Below are positions 11,001-32,342 of a stretch of 64,000 nt of DNA, in pieces. The stretch's first letter is position 1; every line of letters begins with the position of its first letter. This DNA comes from Odobenus rosmarus divergens (lineage: Eukaryota > Chordata > Mammalia > Carnivora > Odobenidae), in assembly GCF_000321225.1 (NCBI RefSeq), contig NW_004450481.1:1053353-1117352 (forward strand). The letters are read 5' to 3'. The notes under the pieces were generated by a model, which saw only the letters and a list, made by a program, of their open reading frames with translations, did no database searches and was not told the DNA's origin. The translations under genes were made by a program, and so were the position numbers.

Positions 11001-11383
11001 GATCTGCAGAGCGCAAGAGTGACTCCGGTCCGTGCAGGGCAGGTGTGCTGATGTGCCCCTGTTTGGCGGCGGTCACAGACGATAGAGAAGGAAGGGACCT
11101 GCTGATTGTTTGAAGCTAAGGCAGCTGGAAGGGCAGCATCACGTCTTGAGAGGAGGAGAGTCTTGTCCGTGGGGGGGACCCAGGAGCTCTGAGGGGTGCT
11201 GGGGGTGCTGGTGGGGCTCACGCTCCTGCCCTTTCTTCAATGCAGCGCATTTTGGAGGGCAAGGAGGAGAACCCGCTCCCCGCCGCCCTGGTCCAGCCCC
11301 ACACTGGGAAACTTTGCTGGTTCCTGGACGAGGCAGCGGCCGGACTCCTGACGGTGCCCTTTGAGAAGCATTCCACGTTGTAG
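4800..11383 (+). CDS. PGLS: 6-phosphogluconolactonase (five coding exons, 258 aa)
   Basis: Join 4800-5087, 8269-8376, 8820-8921, 9197-9337 and 11246-11383. The product hydrolyses 6-phosphoglucono-delta-lactone to 6-phosphogluconate, step two of the oxidative pentose phosphate pathway, in the cytosol. The family is the NagB-like glucosamine-6-phosphate isomerase/6-phosphogluconolactonase fold. Visible marks: SGGS at residues 46-49 in the phosphate-binding region, GFCDERLVP at 76-84, and the signature [13 protein letters not shown] at 148-160 with conserved His154. The length equals the 258 residues I recall for human PGLS, and nearly all positions agree. I chose the ATG at 4800 because MAAPAP is the known N-terminus and the context is strong (G at -3, G at +4). 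All introns are GT-AG, and each coding exon is a whole number of codons. There are no breaks. Confidence 0.98.
5095..5226. repeat. 55-bp tandem repeat at the start of PGLS intron 1
   Basis: A unit beginning ctacgggggccgccgggg occurs at 5095 and 5150. A decayed third copy begins at 5206 (ccacgggggtcgcatag). The array starts 7 bp inside the intron. Confidence 0.8.
5875..6065 (-). repeat. MIR SINE relic
   Basis: Antisense MIR text is visible: 'catagatggagaaactgggg', then 'gccagggtttgaaccgg'. It lies in PGLS intron 1. The 3 kb of intron 1 otherwise holds poly-A/T runs at 6150-6260 and the LTR at 6646. Confidence 0.55.
6646..7042 (-). mobile_element. MLT1-type LTR, antisense, in PGLS intron 1
   Basis: It opens 'ttccctggtgctgccctaac', then 'ggtggcttaaaacaacaag' and 'ggataccagtcattggattc'. 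It ends with caacccagtatagg. These are the landmarks of a reversed MaLR LTR. Confidence 0.75.
7470..7720 (+). repeat. possible L2 relic in PGLS intron 1
   Basis: Weak L2-like wording is present (ctcacacacccgccttggc; 'gttcagggcaggcagcc'). The rest of intron 1 (7720-8268) shows nothing I can assign. Confidence 0.3.
8269..8376 (+). CDS. PGLS: PGLS coding exon 2 (residues 97-132)
   Basis: Acceptor tgctgcag lies just before it and donor GTGAGT just after. It reads [10 protein letters not shown] to KKLRQ in phase 0. Confidence 0.97.
8820..8921 (+). CDS. PGLS: PGLS coding exon 3 (residues 133-166)
   Basis: Acceptor cccacccag, donor GTGAGC. It holds the [13 protein letters not shown] signature with the catalytic-region histidine. 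Confidence 0.97.
9197..9337 (+). CDS. PGLS: PGLS coding exon 4 (residues 167-213)
   Basis: Acceptor atcccccag, donor GTAATG. It reads [17 protein letters not shown] to GKAAVLK, collinear with the human protein. Confidence 0.97.
9601..9705 (+). mobile_element. old CAN-SINE
   Basis: The head ggcgcctggctgcctcagtt is clear and the body is short. The tail (aaaaataaattcttttaaa) merges into the A-rich L1. Confidence 0.7.
9847..10065 (+). mobile_element. CAN-SINE with 18-20 bp target duplication
   Basis: The head ggggcacttgggtgactcag, a CT-rich body with a (CT)n run, and an A-tail are all visible. The flanks duplicate 'aatgaattggtta' (about 9832-9844 and 10072-10084). Confidence 0.85.
10400..10690 (+). 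repeat. MIR-type relic(s)
   Basis: Sense MIR wording is repeated: 'ccttgggcagccacttcag', 'tctgcaaggtggg', 'cttccacagctgtaaaatg'. It may be two copies. It lies in PGLS intron 4. Confidence 0.45.
10850..11065. repeat. hAT-like nonautonomous element relic
   Basis: The text 'gtaaatacggcttcacaggaac' and 'gagtggttgtgacagagac' matches the middle of the abundant mammalian element whose ends read 'ggcaaac..atggcccatgggcc'. It is a partial copy. Confidence 0.45.
11246..11383 (+). CDS. PGLS: PGLS coding exon 5 (residues 214-258, stop)
   Basis: Acceptor ttcaatgcag. It reads [12 protein letters not shown] to FEKHSTL, then TAG at 11381. This is the conserved C-terminus of the family in mammals. Confidence 0.97.
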   Translation, partial: RILEGKEENPLPAALVQPHTGKLCWFLDEAAAGLLTVPFEKHSTL

Positions 11384-11587
11384 CTGGCCCCGAGGGACAC
11401 CGCGGCGGGGACCGCAAACGACCCGCGTGGGCCGGGACCTTCCTGGGCTGGGGCCCGCTGCCACCACCGCTCCAGGCTTCATTTTCCAAAAAGCTGCGTG
11501 GTGCCACAGGAAGGCCGCAGGGTCCGGCCGCCAGCCCTGTGCCCCCGGGGTGCTCAGCCCACCGGCCATGGCTCTGCGTGACCAGAT

Positions 11588-11593
11588 ATTAAA
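11588..11593 (+). terminator. PGLS: PGLS poly(A) signal ATTAAA
   Basis: ATTAAA lies 205 bp after the stop codon. GT-rich sequence (tctcgtggtccttggtggg) starts about 30 bp later, as expected for a cleavage site near 11.61 kb. Confidence 0.7.
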
Positions 11594-11727
11594 GGGAGCG
11601 TTTGCTTGAAGTCTCCACTGTCTCGTGGTCCTTGGTGGGCGGTGGAAGCGGGGATGCCCGGGCTGAGCGTGTGACCCGAAGCCCTTGGCCCAGCAAGGGG
11701 GAGGGCAGGGATGGGGTGCCCTGGATG

Positions 11728-12110
11728 AGTTTCCCGGGGCTGCCGGAGCAAAGGACCACAAAACTTATGGTTGCCCAGTTCAGGAGGTCAGAAGTCTGAA
11801 ATCAAGGTGCCCACAGGGTTGGATCCTTCTGGAGGCTCTGAGGGAGAATCTGTCCCGTGCCTCTCTTTGGGTGTTTGGTGGCCGCCAGCACCCCTCGGCC
11901 GTCCTTGGCTTGTAGACACATCACTCCAATGTCTGCCGCTCTTGTCACATGTCCTTCTCCCCTGTGTCTCTGTGTGTGTCCTCTCCCGTTCTAGTAAGGA
12001 CACCTACCAGTGGACATCAGACAACCCTAAATCCGGGATGAACTCTTCTCAAGATCCTTAAGAATTACAGTTGCAAATAAGGTCACAATCGGAGGTTCCA
12101 GGGGACATAT
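11728..12110 (-). mobile_element. MLT1-type LTR, antisense
   Basis: It opens gagtttcccggggctgccgg and continues with the 'gaggtcagaagtctgaaatc' and 'cttggcttgtagacac' landmarks. It ends 'aataaggtcacaatcggagg'. It lies between PGLS and NIBAN3. Confidence 0.75.
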
Positions 12111-12112
12111 CC

Positions 12113-12115
<3 letters not shown>

Positions 12116-12156
<41 letters not shown>
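12116..12156. repeat. (GT)n microsatellite
   Basis: A perfect GT dinucleotide run of about 20 units. Confidence 0.95.
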
Positions 12157-12158
<2 letters not shown>

Positions 12159-12164
12159 AAAATA

Positions 12165-12845
12165 ACAATTTACCATCCGAACCACTTCTAAGTGTCCAGT
12201 TTAGCGGCATTAAGTACGTTCTCTCTGTTGTGTAGCCGTCCCCACCGTCCGTCCCCAGAACTCTTGGAAATCTGAAACTCTACACCCGTTAAACAGCTCC
12301 CCATTCTCCCTTTCCGCAGCCGCTGGCACCCACAATTCAACTTTCTGTGTCTCTGAATCGGACTACTCCTGGCACTTCCTGTACGTGGCGTTGTACAGAG
12401 TCTGCCCTTTTTGTTGCTGGCGTCTTTCACTCAGCATAACGTCCTCAAGGGTCATCTGTGTTGGAACCTGGGTCCGAATCTCCTTCCTCTTTAGGGCTGA
12501 AGAATATTCCAGTGTATGCACCTGCCCCTATTTTTCCATCCATCCGTCAGCAGACACTTGGGTGCCTCCCACACTTTGCTTAATTGTGATAGAGCTGCTG
12601 TGAACATAGATGGACAAATATCTCAAGACCCTGCTTTCAGGTCTTTCGGGGATATTCCTAGAAGTGGAATGGCTGATTCATATGGTGATTCTATGTTTAC
12701 GTCTTGAGGAACCCCCATAGCCTTTTCCACAGCAGCTGCACCATCGCAGCAGGGCACAAGGGTTACAATTTCTTCACATCCTCACCGACACGTGTTTTGG
12801 TTTTCCTGATAGTAGCCTGTGGACATATCCTTTTGGGGCACACCA
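12165..12845 (-). repeat. L1M 3' relic, antisense
   Basis: The order 'agtgtccagtttagcggc', 'cactcagcataacgtcctc', 'gaagaatattccagtgtatg', 'tcctagaagtggaatggctg' is the antisense L1M 3' region. It is noncoding. Confidence 0.75.
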
Positions 12846-13424
12846 TTCAGCCCACTACACACTTTCACTGAGCTCTCCCTGCACACCCCGGGCCAGTGGC
12901 AGCCTCTGTGTCCCGCTCTGCTGCAGGCCTTCTCAGAGCCTTGAATATGCCGAGAAGCCCCAGTCAGTGACATGCCGGCGCTGTAGCATTTTCCCGGAGT
13001 GTGACTGCACATGGCCCACCCGTCAGCCTCATGGAGGAGGCTGGTGGGCGCGTGGGGGCCCTCAGCCATGCTTGAGCTTTGCCAGGTTTGGAGGCTGGGG
13101 GCATCCTGCAGAGGCACCTGATCAGGCTGTGGGGGTTGAAACCCCGAAGCCAAAACCACAGGAAGTGAAGTTTCCTTCAACATCTTGTCTGGGTCTGTCA
13201 CTCAGATGTGAGAGTGAGGAAGTGGGACAGGGCCGGGGTGGAAACATGAAGAAAAGCAGAGAAAGCACCCCAGCCACAGGCTTAGGCAACAGCAGGTGGC
13301 CATGACCCCAGTGTTCCAGGATGGGGGTGCCAAGAAGCAGAGGGAACTGATGAGACAGGCCTGGGGACCCCATGTGGGGGGCCTCTGGAACGTGTTACCT
13401 CTCCAACCCTCTCCCTGTAGCCAC

Positions 13425-13830
13425 AGCTCTCCCTGCTCCAGACCTGCCTGTGTCTGCCCCTCACTAACCTGCCTGCCTTGTGCTCTACTGGAACCTGTCA
13501 AACACATTCCCACCTCAGGGCCTTTGTGCATGCTGTGCCCACGACCCAGTATTCTTTTTTTCTCCAGCTCTTTGCGCAGCGTGGGCCCTCACTTGCTTTA
13601 GGTCGCAGTGCAACATCACCTCCCCAATCCCACTCCACCCCTGGTACTTTCTACCTCTTCCTGTTCTATTTTTCTTTCTTACCTCTATCATTATCTGACA
13701 GGTTTGTTGGTGTGCCAACTGATGGTCCATGGGAGATAGACCACGGTCAGTTTTGCCCACTTCTGCATCCCTGGCCCCTAGTTCAAGGATGACACTCAGG
13801 CTGGCAAGGAGTGATGTTTGTTGAGAGGAG
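13425..13830 (+). repeat. L2 LINE relic
   Basis: Reads 'cacctcagggcctttgtgc', 'caacatcacctcc' and 'cccctagttcaaggatgacac', ending near 'gtttgttgagaggagaaatg'. That is the sense 3' end of L2. The stretch 13.83-15.0 kb upstream of NIBAN3 shows no gene that I can support. Confidence 0.55.
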
Positions 13831-14924
13831 AAATGAATCCTGGGGCATGGGTGAGGATTACAGTCAGATGTTCCTGGTGGCTTAAACAAAATGGAGGGTT
13901 AGCTCTTTTTCTGGAGGGAGGACACCCAGGGTTGGTGGAGCAATGTCATGAGAATGGGGAGCTGTTTAATGGGTGTCGAGTTTCAGATTTCCAAGAGTTC
14001 TGGGGATGACGGACCCCCAGTTCCTACATCATAGTTGGGCCATTGTCATTATGTGGGTTTTACCTCATGGTCCAAGGTGGACTGCACATGCTCCAGCCAT
14101 CACATCCACATTCCGGCCACTGGAACACAACACTCCCCTCATCTGAAAGCCTGTGAGACTCCCATGCGATCGTATTTTCAGCCTGGAATACAGATTCTGC
14201 TCCTTCCCTCCCTCCCTTCCTTCACCCAACTGAGGGCTGCTCTCTGCCAGCCACTGGAAAAACAGGTGAAGGGGCAGGGAGATCCAACTAGCCTGACCCA
14301 GTCCAGTGCTATGTGCATTGACTGGGGACAGGCTGACAAAACAGGAACACAAGGGACGCATCGCACCAGTCCATGGCACACCAACAGCCCTCCACCCTCT
14401 CCCCCTGCCCCAGCACTGACCCCAGGAACTGGGGGTGTCTGTCCAGCTCTGCCTCCCCAGTCTGAGGTTCCTGGAGGCTGCTGGGTCAATGCTGGATCCT
14501 CTCAGAACCCAGCATCAGCCATCAGGGGGTAGGCACAGTGGAAGGGGGAACCAGGATTTAGATGCCCCATCCTGACCATCCCCCTTCTCTGCCCCACATA
14601 CCAACGGCTGCCAGTCCTGCCTGGCGTTGGCCCTGCATACCCCTCCTCCAAAGCTAGGATTCTAGTCTTCCATACCCCCAACCCACCCCCTGGGGCTGCC
14701 AGGGCAGCCCCTGAAGAAACCAGCAGTTCTGAAGGCCTTGGCCCCAGGGGAACCAGGAGGACGCAGGTGCAGGGTGGGGCAGGGCAGGGTAGGAGTGGGG
14801 CGGGCATTCCCTCCCACCCCCGACACACATATTCACACAGGGGCCATGCTCTGGCTTCCCAGGCAGCTGGTCTCAGCAGCATCCAAGCCCCTCACCAGTT
14901 GCCCGGCTCCCGGAGTGCCCCTGA

Positions 14925-27878
<12,954 letters not shown>

Positions 27879-28124
27879 GTGAGGACCTCAGATGCCCTTG
27901 GGCCATGCCAGTGAATTGTTGGGGGGTAGTGGGGGCTGGCATGGGGTGTAAGGGATGGTTGTAAGTGTGGATTCCTGGATGGAACAGCATATATAACTTA
28001 TCCCCTGACCCAGCCGGGTTGGCCAAGCTCATGGTAAAAGGGCAATGGGGAGCCAGTGTTTGTCTGAGCCACAGAGGTACTCTCTGACATGCATAGGAAT
28101 TTGTGTCCCGTTTCGTCTTGCCAG

Positions 28125-28327
28125 GACTAGGACTCCATGGAGTGTCTCCCAGCAGCTACCAGTTCCCAACACTGCAAGGGGAGATTGTGGTGATGGGAGC
28201 CTTGGGTCCACCACAACAAGGGCTGCTCTGGGAGATGGGTATAGGGAGCCAGGCTCAGGGCCAGGGCAGCTTGGCCTACTGCAGGATCCTACAGCGAGCT
28301 CTTTGTTGGAGTAGTAAATGCATGTAG
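28125..28327 (+). CDS. NIBAN3: candidate alternative terminal exon of NIBAN3
   Basis: The acceptor gtttcgtcttgccag is good, and the phase matches exon 14. The open frame runs 67 codons including the stop, beginning GLGLHGVSPSSYQFPT. Joined to exons 1-14 it gives 650 residues. A possible poly(A) signal ATTAAA lies at 28744. I have no homology for this tail, so it is a splice-compatible ORF and not a proven exon. Confidence 0.33.
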
Positions 28328-28519
28328 GGCTGAGGCTGACACTGCTGGTGGGGCAGGGATCCTCAGCTCCAGCCGTGAGATGGAAATGTGTCATGGGGAC
28401 TTCCCTGAAATGGGGCAGAAAACAACTAGAAGCAGACCAGTGGGCAGGACGGCTATAACCTGGATGTTCAGAATCCAGGGCAGGTGCAGGGATCCTGGAA
28501 GAGCTCACAGCTCAATCCC

Positions 28520-28660
28520 CTTGTGTATTGCTGTTGTGAGAGGCAACTAAGCAGCTCCCACATTTTTCGGCCGCAGAAACTCTGAGACAATATGTGTTGT
28601 TTTTAGCTGCTAACTTTTGGGACCATTTGTTACACAGCAATAGCTAACTAATACACTAAT
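28520..28660 (+). mobile_element. LTR 3' end (MaLR/ERVL type)
   Basis: 'gagacaatatgtgttgtttt' to 'cagcaatagctaactaatac' is the sense end of this LTR class. No other landmark is clear. Confidence 0.5.
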
Positions 28661-29329
28661 ACATTGCTGATCTGGGGTAGCCTCCCGTAGTTGATCACTG
28701 TAGATAAACTGATGAATATACATAAGTGCTGGGATGAATGGAGATTAAACTATCTTAGAAAGACTTCTAGGTGTCAGAATACTTGGGGATTCGCAAGTGA
28801 GGATGAGGGATTGTAAATGGGCCCCTTAATCTGTTTGACCAGAATCTAACCAATGATGGCCATTTTGCTTCTAGTCTTCCAACTAACTGTTAATGTTACA
28901 GGGAATGACCTTGTACATACTTTCCAGGCAAGTGCAGGTCTCTGTGGGTAAATCCCCCAGTATGAAATCTCAGGGTTTTGAGCATTTGTATTTGGCATTT
29001 CAACAGCAGTCTCCAGAGCACTCTTCACCAGTCTGGTCCTACCTGGTGACCCTTACCTGTGTGCAGGTGGCCCATTTCCCCACAGACTGCACAGGCTACC
29101 AGCTGACTCAGGATTTCTCAGATCTTCTGAGTGAATAATGGCATCTTGGCGTCATTTTTATGAGCATGTCTTGTTGGAGATGGATTAAGCATCTTTTTGT
29201 GTGTTTTTAAGAACTGTTTTTAGCTTCTTTTCTGTGAAACTTTGTTCCTCTCTTTGGCCCCCGTATCTTCTGGGCGCTTGTCATTTTCTGCTCAGTTTCT
29301 TTTGCTAGGCTTCCATTTACTGAGCATTT

Positions 29330-29960
29330 ACTCTGTGCCAGGCATTTGATGTGTTTTGGCATCCTGATGACACTTTCTATTTTACAGATGAGGAAGCTGA
29401 GGCTCAGAGAGGAACTTGCCCTGGGCAGCCAGGCTCTGGTACCGAGGTCCGGTCACTCTGCCCGCTGCCTCCTCCTAGAACATTCCGCAGTTGAGTCTTT
29501 GGCCACCTCAGTCCTCGTTCCCATTGGATAAATGTCTACTAGTGGAATTTCAGAGTCAAGCATATGCACCATTTCAAGGCTTTTATAACCCTCATACCTC
29601 CACCTCATTCCTCTCCAGAAAAGCTGGGCTTTTTTTTTTACACTCCCATCAGCGGCATTTGTGCATATTCTCCATATCCTTTCCAAACACTAGAAATTTT
29701 CACAAAAGAAAAAAAAGTGAATTTGAGACACACACACATTTGTTTAGTTTGAATTTCATTAATGATTACACTGAACCTAAAAATATGTTTATTGGCCATT
29801 TTTATGTTTGTACTTTTTGTTGTTGTTTTTTAAGTGAATTGCATGTTCATGGCTTTTACCTACTTTTCAGGAGAGTTTCTCTTTTTCTTATTGATCTCTA
29901 ATAACTCTTTGTATATTAAAGATATTAATGCTTTGTTATACAGGTTACAGGTACTTTTAT
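29330..29960 (-). repeat. MIR fragment, then L1M relic, antisense
   Basis: 'ttttacagatgaggaagctgaggctcag' (29380-29407) is MIR. From 29480 the 'actagtggaatttcagagtc', 'tttattggccatttttatg' and 'tattgatctctaataactc' order is antisense L1M. It ends next to the candidate NIBAN3 3' exon. Confidence 0.65.
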
Positions 29961-29966
29961 TCTCAG

Positions 29967-30490
29967 CCTGCTGTGGACCTTTTGGGTTTGTTTATTTGCT
30001 CCAAATCTTAACTTGGTATCAAGTTTCCCAGCTGAGAGTGAAGCATTTGCTGACTTCCCTCCGCTTGCCAGAAGAGTCATCTGTCTACTGGGGGTTGGCA
30101 GCTTCTCCCTATCACAAGCCTTCCAGCTGCTTCCGGAGCAGATTCCGAGGGATTTCCCCAGGGTCCTTCTTGGTTCAGCTTTCAGAGGGGGATATTCACG
30201 CTCCATGGAGATGGTTTCCTCCCATTCTGCCCTGGAGTTTTCAGCCTCCCCAAAGAGAAAGATTTTCCTCACTTTTCCTGATGTTACCCTCCAACTCAAA
30301 CTTCTGGGATACATTTGTGCTTTCACAGCCCTTGTACAGTTGTTTTGTTTGTTTGTTATTTTTTATTTTTTTATTTTTTAAAGATTTTATTTATTTATTT
30401 GCTAGAGAGAGAGCGCATAGGCGAGAGAGAGTGAGCAAGAGTACAAGCAGGGGGAGGTGCAGGCAGAGGGAGAAGCAGGCTCCCTGCTGA
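29967..30490 (+). pseudogene. NIBAN3: candidate NIBAN3 3' exon, frame-damaged and running into a SINE
   Basis: The text matches the human NIBAN3 C-terminus as I recall it, but in more than one frame. LNLVSSF and AFADF lie in the frame entered from acceptor 30031 (stop at 30379). RLPEESS, CFRSRF and FLVQLSEG lie in the next frame, entered from acceptor 29966 (stop at 30488). An extra C in the CCC run at 30057-30059 explains the switch. The expected acceptor near 29998 reads TG, not AG. Both open frames end in or against the antisense SINE at 30362. The region may be a decayed exon, an exon with a shifted acceptor, or untranslated. Confidence 0.45.
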
Positions 30491-30585
30491 GCAAGGAGCC
30501 CGATGCGGGACTCGATCCCAGGATCCTGGGATCATGACCTGAGCTGAAGGCAGCCGCTTAACTGACGGAGCCACCCAGGCGTCCC
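30362..30585 (-). mobile_element. CAN-SINE, minus strand, at the NIBAN3 3' end
   Basis: It runs from the tail complement (aaagattttatttatttatt) to gagccacccaggcgtccc. Flanking tgtttgtttgtt repeats mark the target duplication. It supplies the stop codon of the longer candidate NIBAN3 frame. The 30.6-31.8 kb stretch beyond it shows only L1-like fragments and a MIR at about 31.50-31.61 kb. Confidence 0.88.
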
Positions 30586-31799
30586 TGTTTGTTTGTTTCT
30601 TAAATTTTTAACCTAGAACGTGATGTTGGTTCTGTAAAATTAGAGCAACAAGAACTTGTCATCCTGCCCTCTTTGAGAAAATCACTATTTGCTTTTGGTT
30701 CTAAAATCTTCCAGTCTTTTCTCAGTTTATCAGGGTATGGGACGTGTCTTGTTACTCTGTTTTTCTAACTTAATATGAATGATCTTTCCTTGTCAGGTCC
30801 ATAGAGTGTAAAATTATTTTTGCCATTTTGTTACAGAAAGTTTCAAAACATACCCCAAAAGTACACCCCTGTGTGCCCCCTCTCGGATTCAGCAGTGACC
30901 AAGTGTGGCCAGATCCCTTTCCTCCACTCCCATCCCTCACCCCCTTAGTCCATCGTATAACCAGTACATTTTAGGCTGTGTTTCCAAAATATTCAGCTAA
31001 AAACTGAACTTGAGCAAAGGGTTGTTGTGGAAAAAATCTGGAGAACAGAAGCAAAGGAGAGAAATGAAATTGGAACAAGACGATGGACAATGAGAAGGAC
31101 GTGGAGGAGGAAGGGCAAGTATCAGGTGACTCCGCTAGCCAAGCTGGGAGATTTGGAGTTTTGGGTCAAGCCCACCGCCCTGTCTTACTTCCTTAAGTTC
31201 ACGCCCTACTGTCCCTTGAGCACAAGGCCACACGACCTGGGCCCTGAATTTTACTTAACAATACTGAATCTTTTCCTCCCGGCCACCATATGAACAAATG
31301 TATACCTGAGCATCCTTCTTAAAACTTAATTTTTAAGAATGACACAAAAACAATCAATTCGAAAGTACATTAGAGTATTGGGAAACAATCCCCTGGTAGC
31401 ATTTCTATGGAAACTCCCACCCTGCCCCCGGAGCGCGTGCTCAGCACTTGCAAGTATCATCTGGCTCCATCTGACGCCAGCCCTGCGGGGTCAGTAAAAA
31501 CCCTATTTTACAGATGGACAAACTGAGGCTCACACTGGGAGCCCACGGTGGGGGCTGAATTTGAAGCCAGGTCTGGGGACGCCAGGGACCCCGCGCTTAA
31601 TACCCACCAGCCCTTGGGTACATCCCTGTGAAGCCAGGTCCTAACTAGCCAGGTCCGCCTGGTGGCACAGACTGGGTCTTATACAAATGGAAGTGGTATG
31701 GCGTATCAGGCGAAGGTCCAGGCTGGGGCAGGTGTCAGGAGGCATGGGGTGTTCCGAACTCTGACACCTTTACGGCACTGAGTCACGTGAAAAGGGAAA

Positions 31800-32076
31800 G
31801 CTAGGAGCGCTCTGTGCCTTTAAGGCGGGAGCGGGGGCGGGGCGTCGGGGCGGGCCAGCGGACTGACGTGACTGCTGGCGGGAGTCGCGTAAGCAGCACA
31901 TCGTGCCTTTAAAGGCCCTCGGGAGAAGGGGTCCCGGAAGCGGGCCTAGACGGCTGATTCACGCCAGGCACTCTCCTCCCCTTTAAGGCGCGCGGCAGGG
32001 CGGGGTCCGGTGGCAAGCTCAAGGCGCGGTCCGCGTCCGCCGGCAGAAAAGCGGCTTAAAGGCGACGCGTGGCGCG
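31800..32076 (+). promoter_or_regulatory. COLGALT1: COLGALT1 CpG-island promoter with CArG-like array
   Basis: It is GC-rich with several GGGCGGG Sp1-type boxes (31826-31860) and no TATA box at a canonical position. A consensus SRF CArG box CCTTTAAAGG lies at 31906-31915. Three near copies with a 5-bp core lie at 31817 (CCTTTAAGG), 31980 (CCTTTAAGG) and 32055 (CTTAAAGG). Factor binding is inferred from the motifs only. Confidence 0.65.
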
Positions 32077-32342
32077 ATGGCGGCGGCCCCACGCGCGTGC
32101 AGGCGGCGCTGGCGGCCGCTCCCGGTGCTGCTGCTGCTGCTGCTGCTGCTGGCGCTACCGCCCCCGGGGGGCCCGCCGGGCGCCGCCGCCTACTTCCCGG
32201 AGGAGCGCTGGAGCCCCGAGTCGCCGCTGCAGGCGCCCCGAGTCCTCATCGCGCTGGTGGCGCGCAACGCGGCCCACGCGCTGCCCGCCACGCTGGGCGC
32301 GCTCGAGCGGCTGCGGCACCCGCGGGAGCGCACGGCGCTGTG
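32077..32342 (+). CDS. COLGALT1: COLGALT1 coding exon 1 (residues 1-89)
   Basis: Signal peptide and start of the catalytic region, donor GTGAGC. Eight CTG codons in a row (32128-32151) encode the Leu core. Confidence 0.97.

Noticed and set aside
31027..31293. 88-codon frame between NIBAN3 and COLGALT1
   Set aside because: No recognisable protein, no supporting splice or promoter signals.
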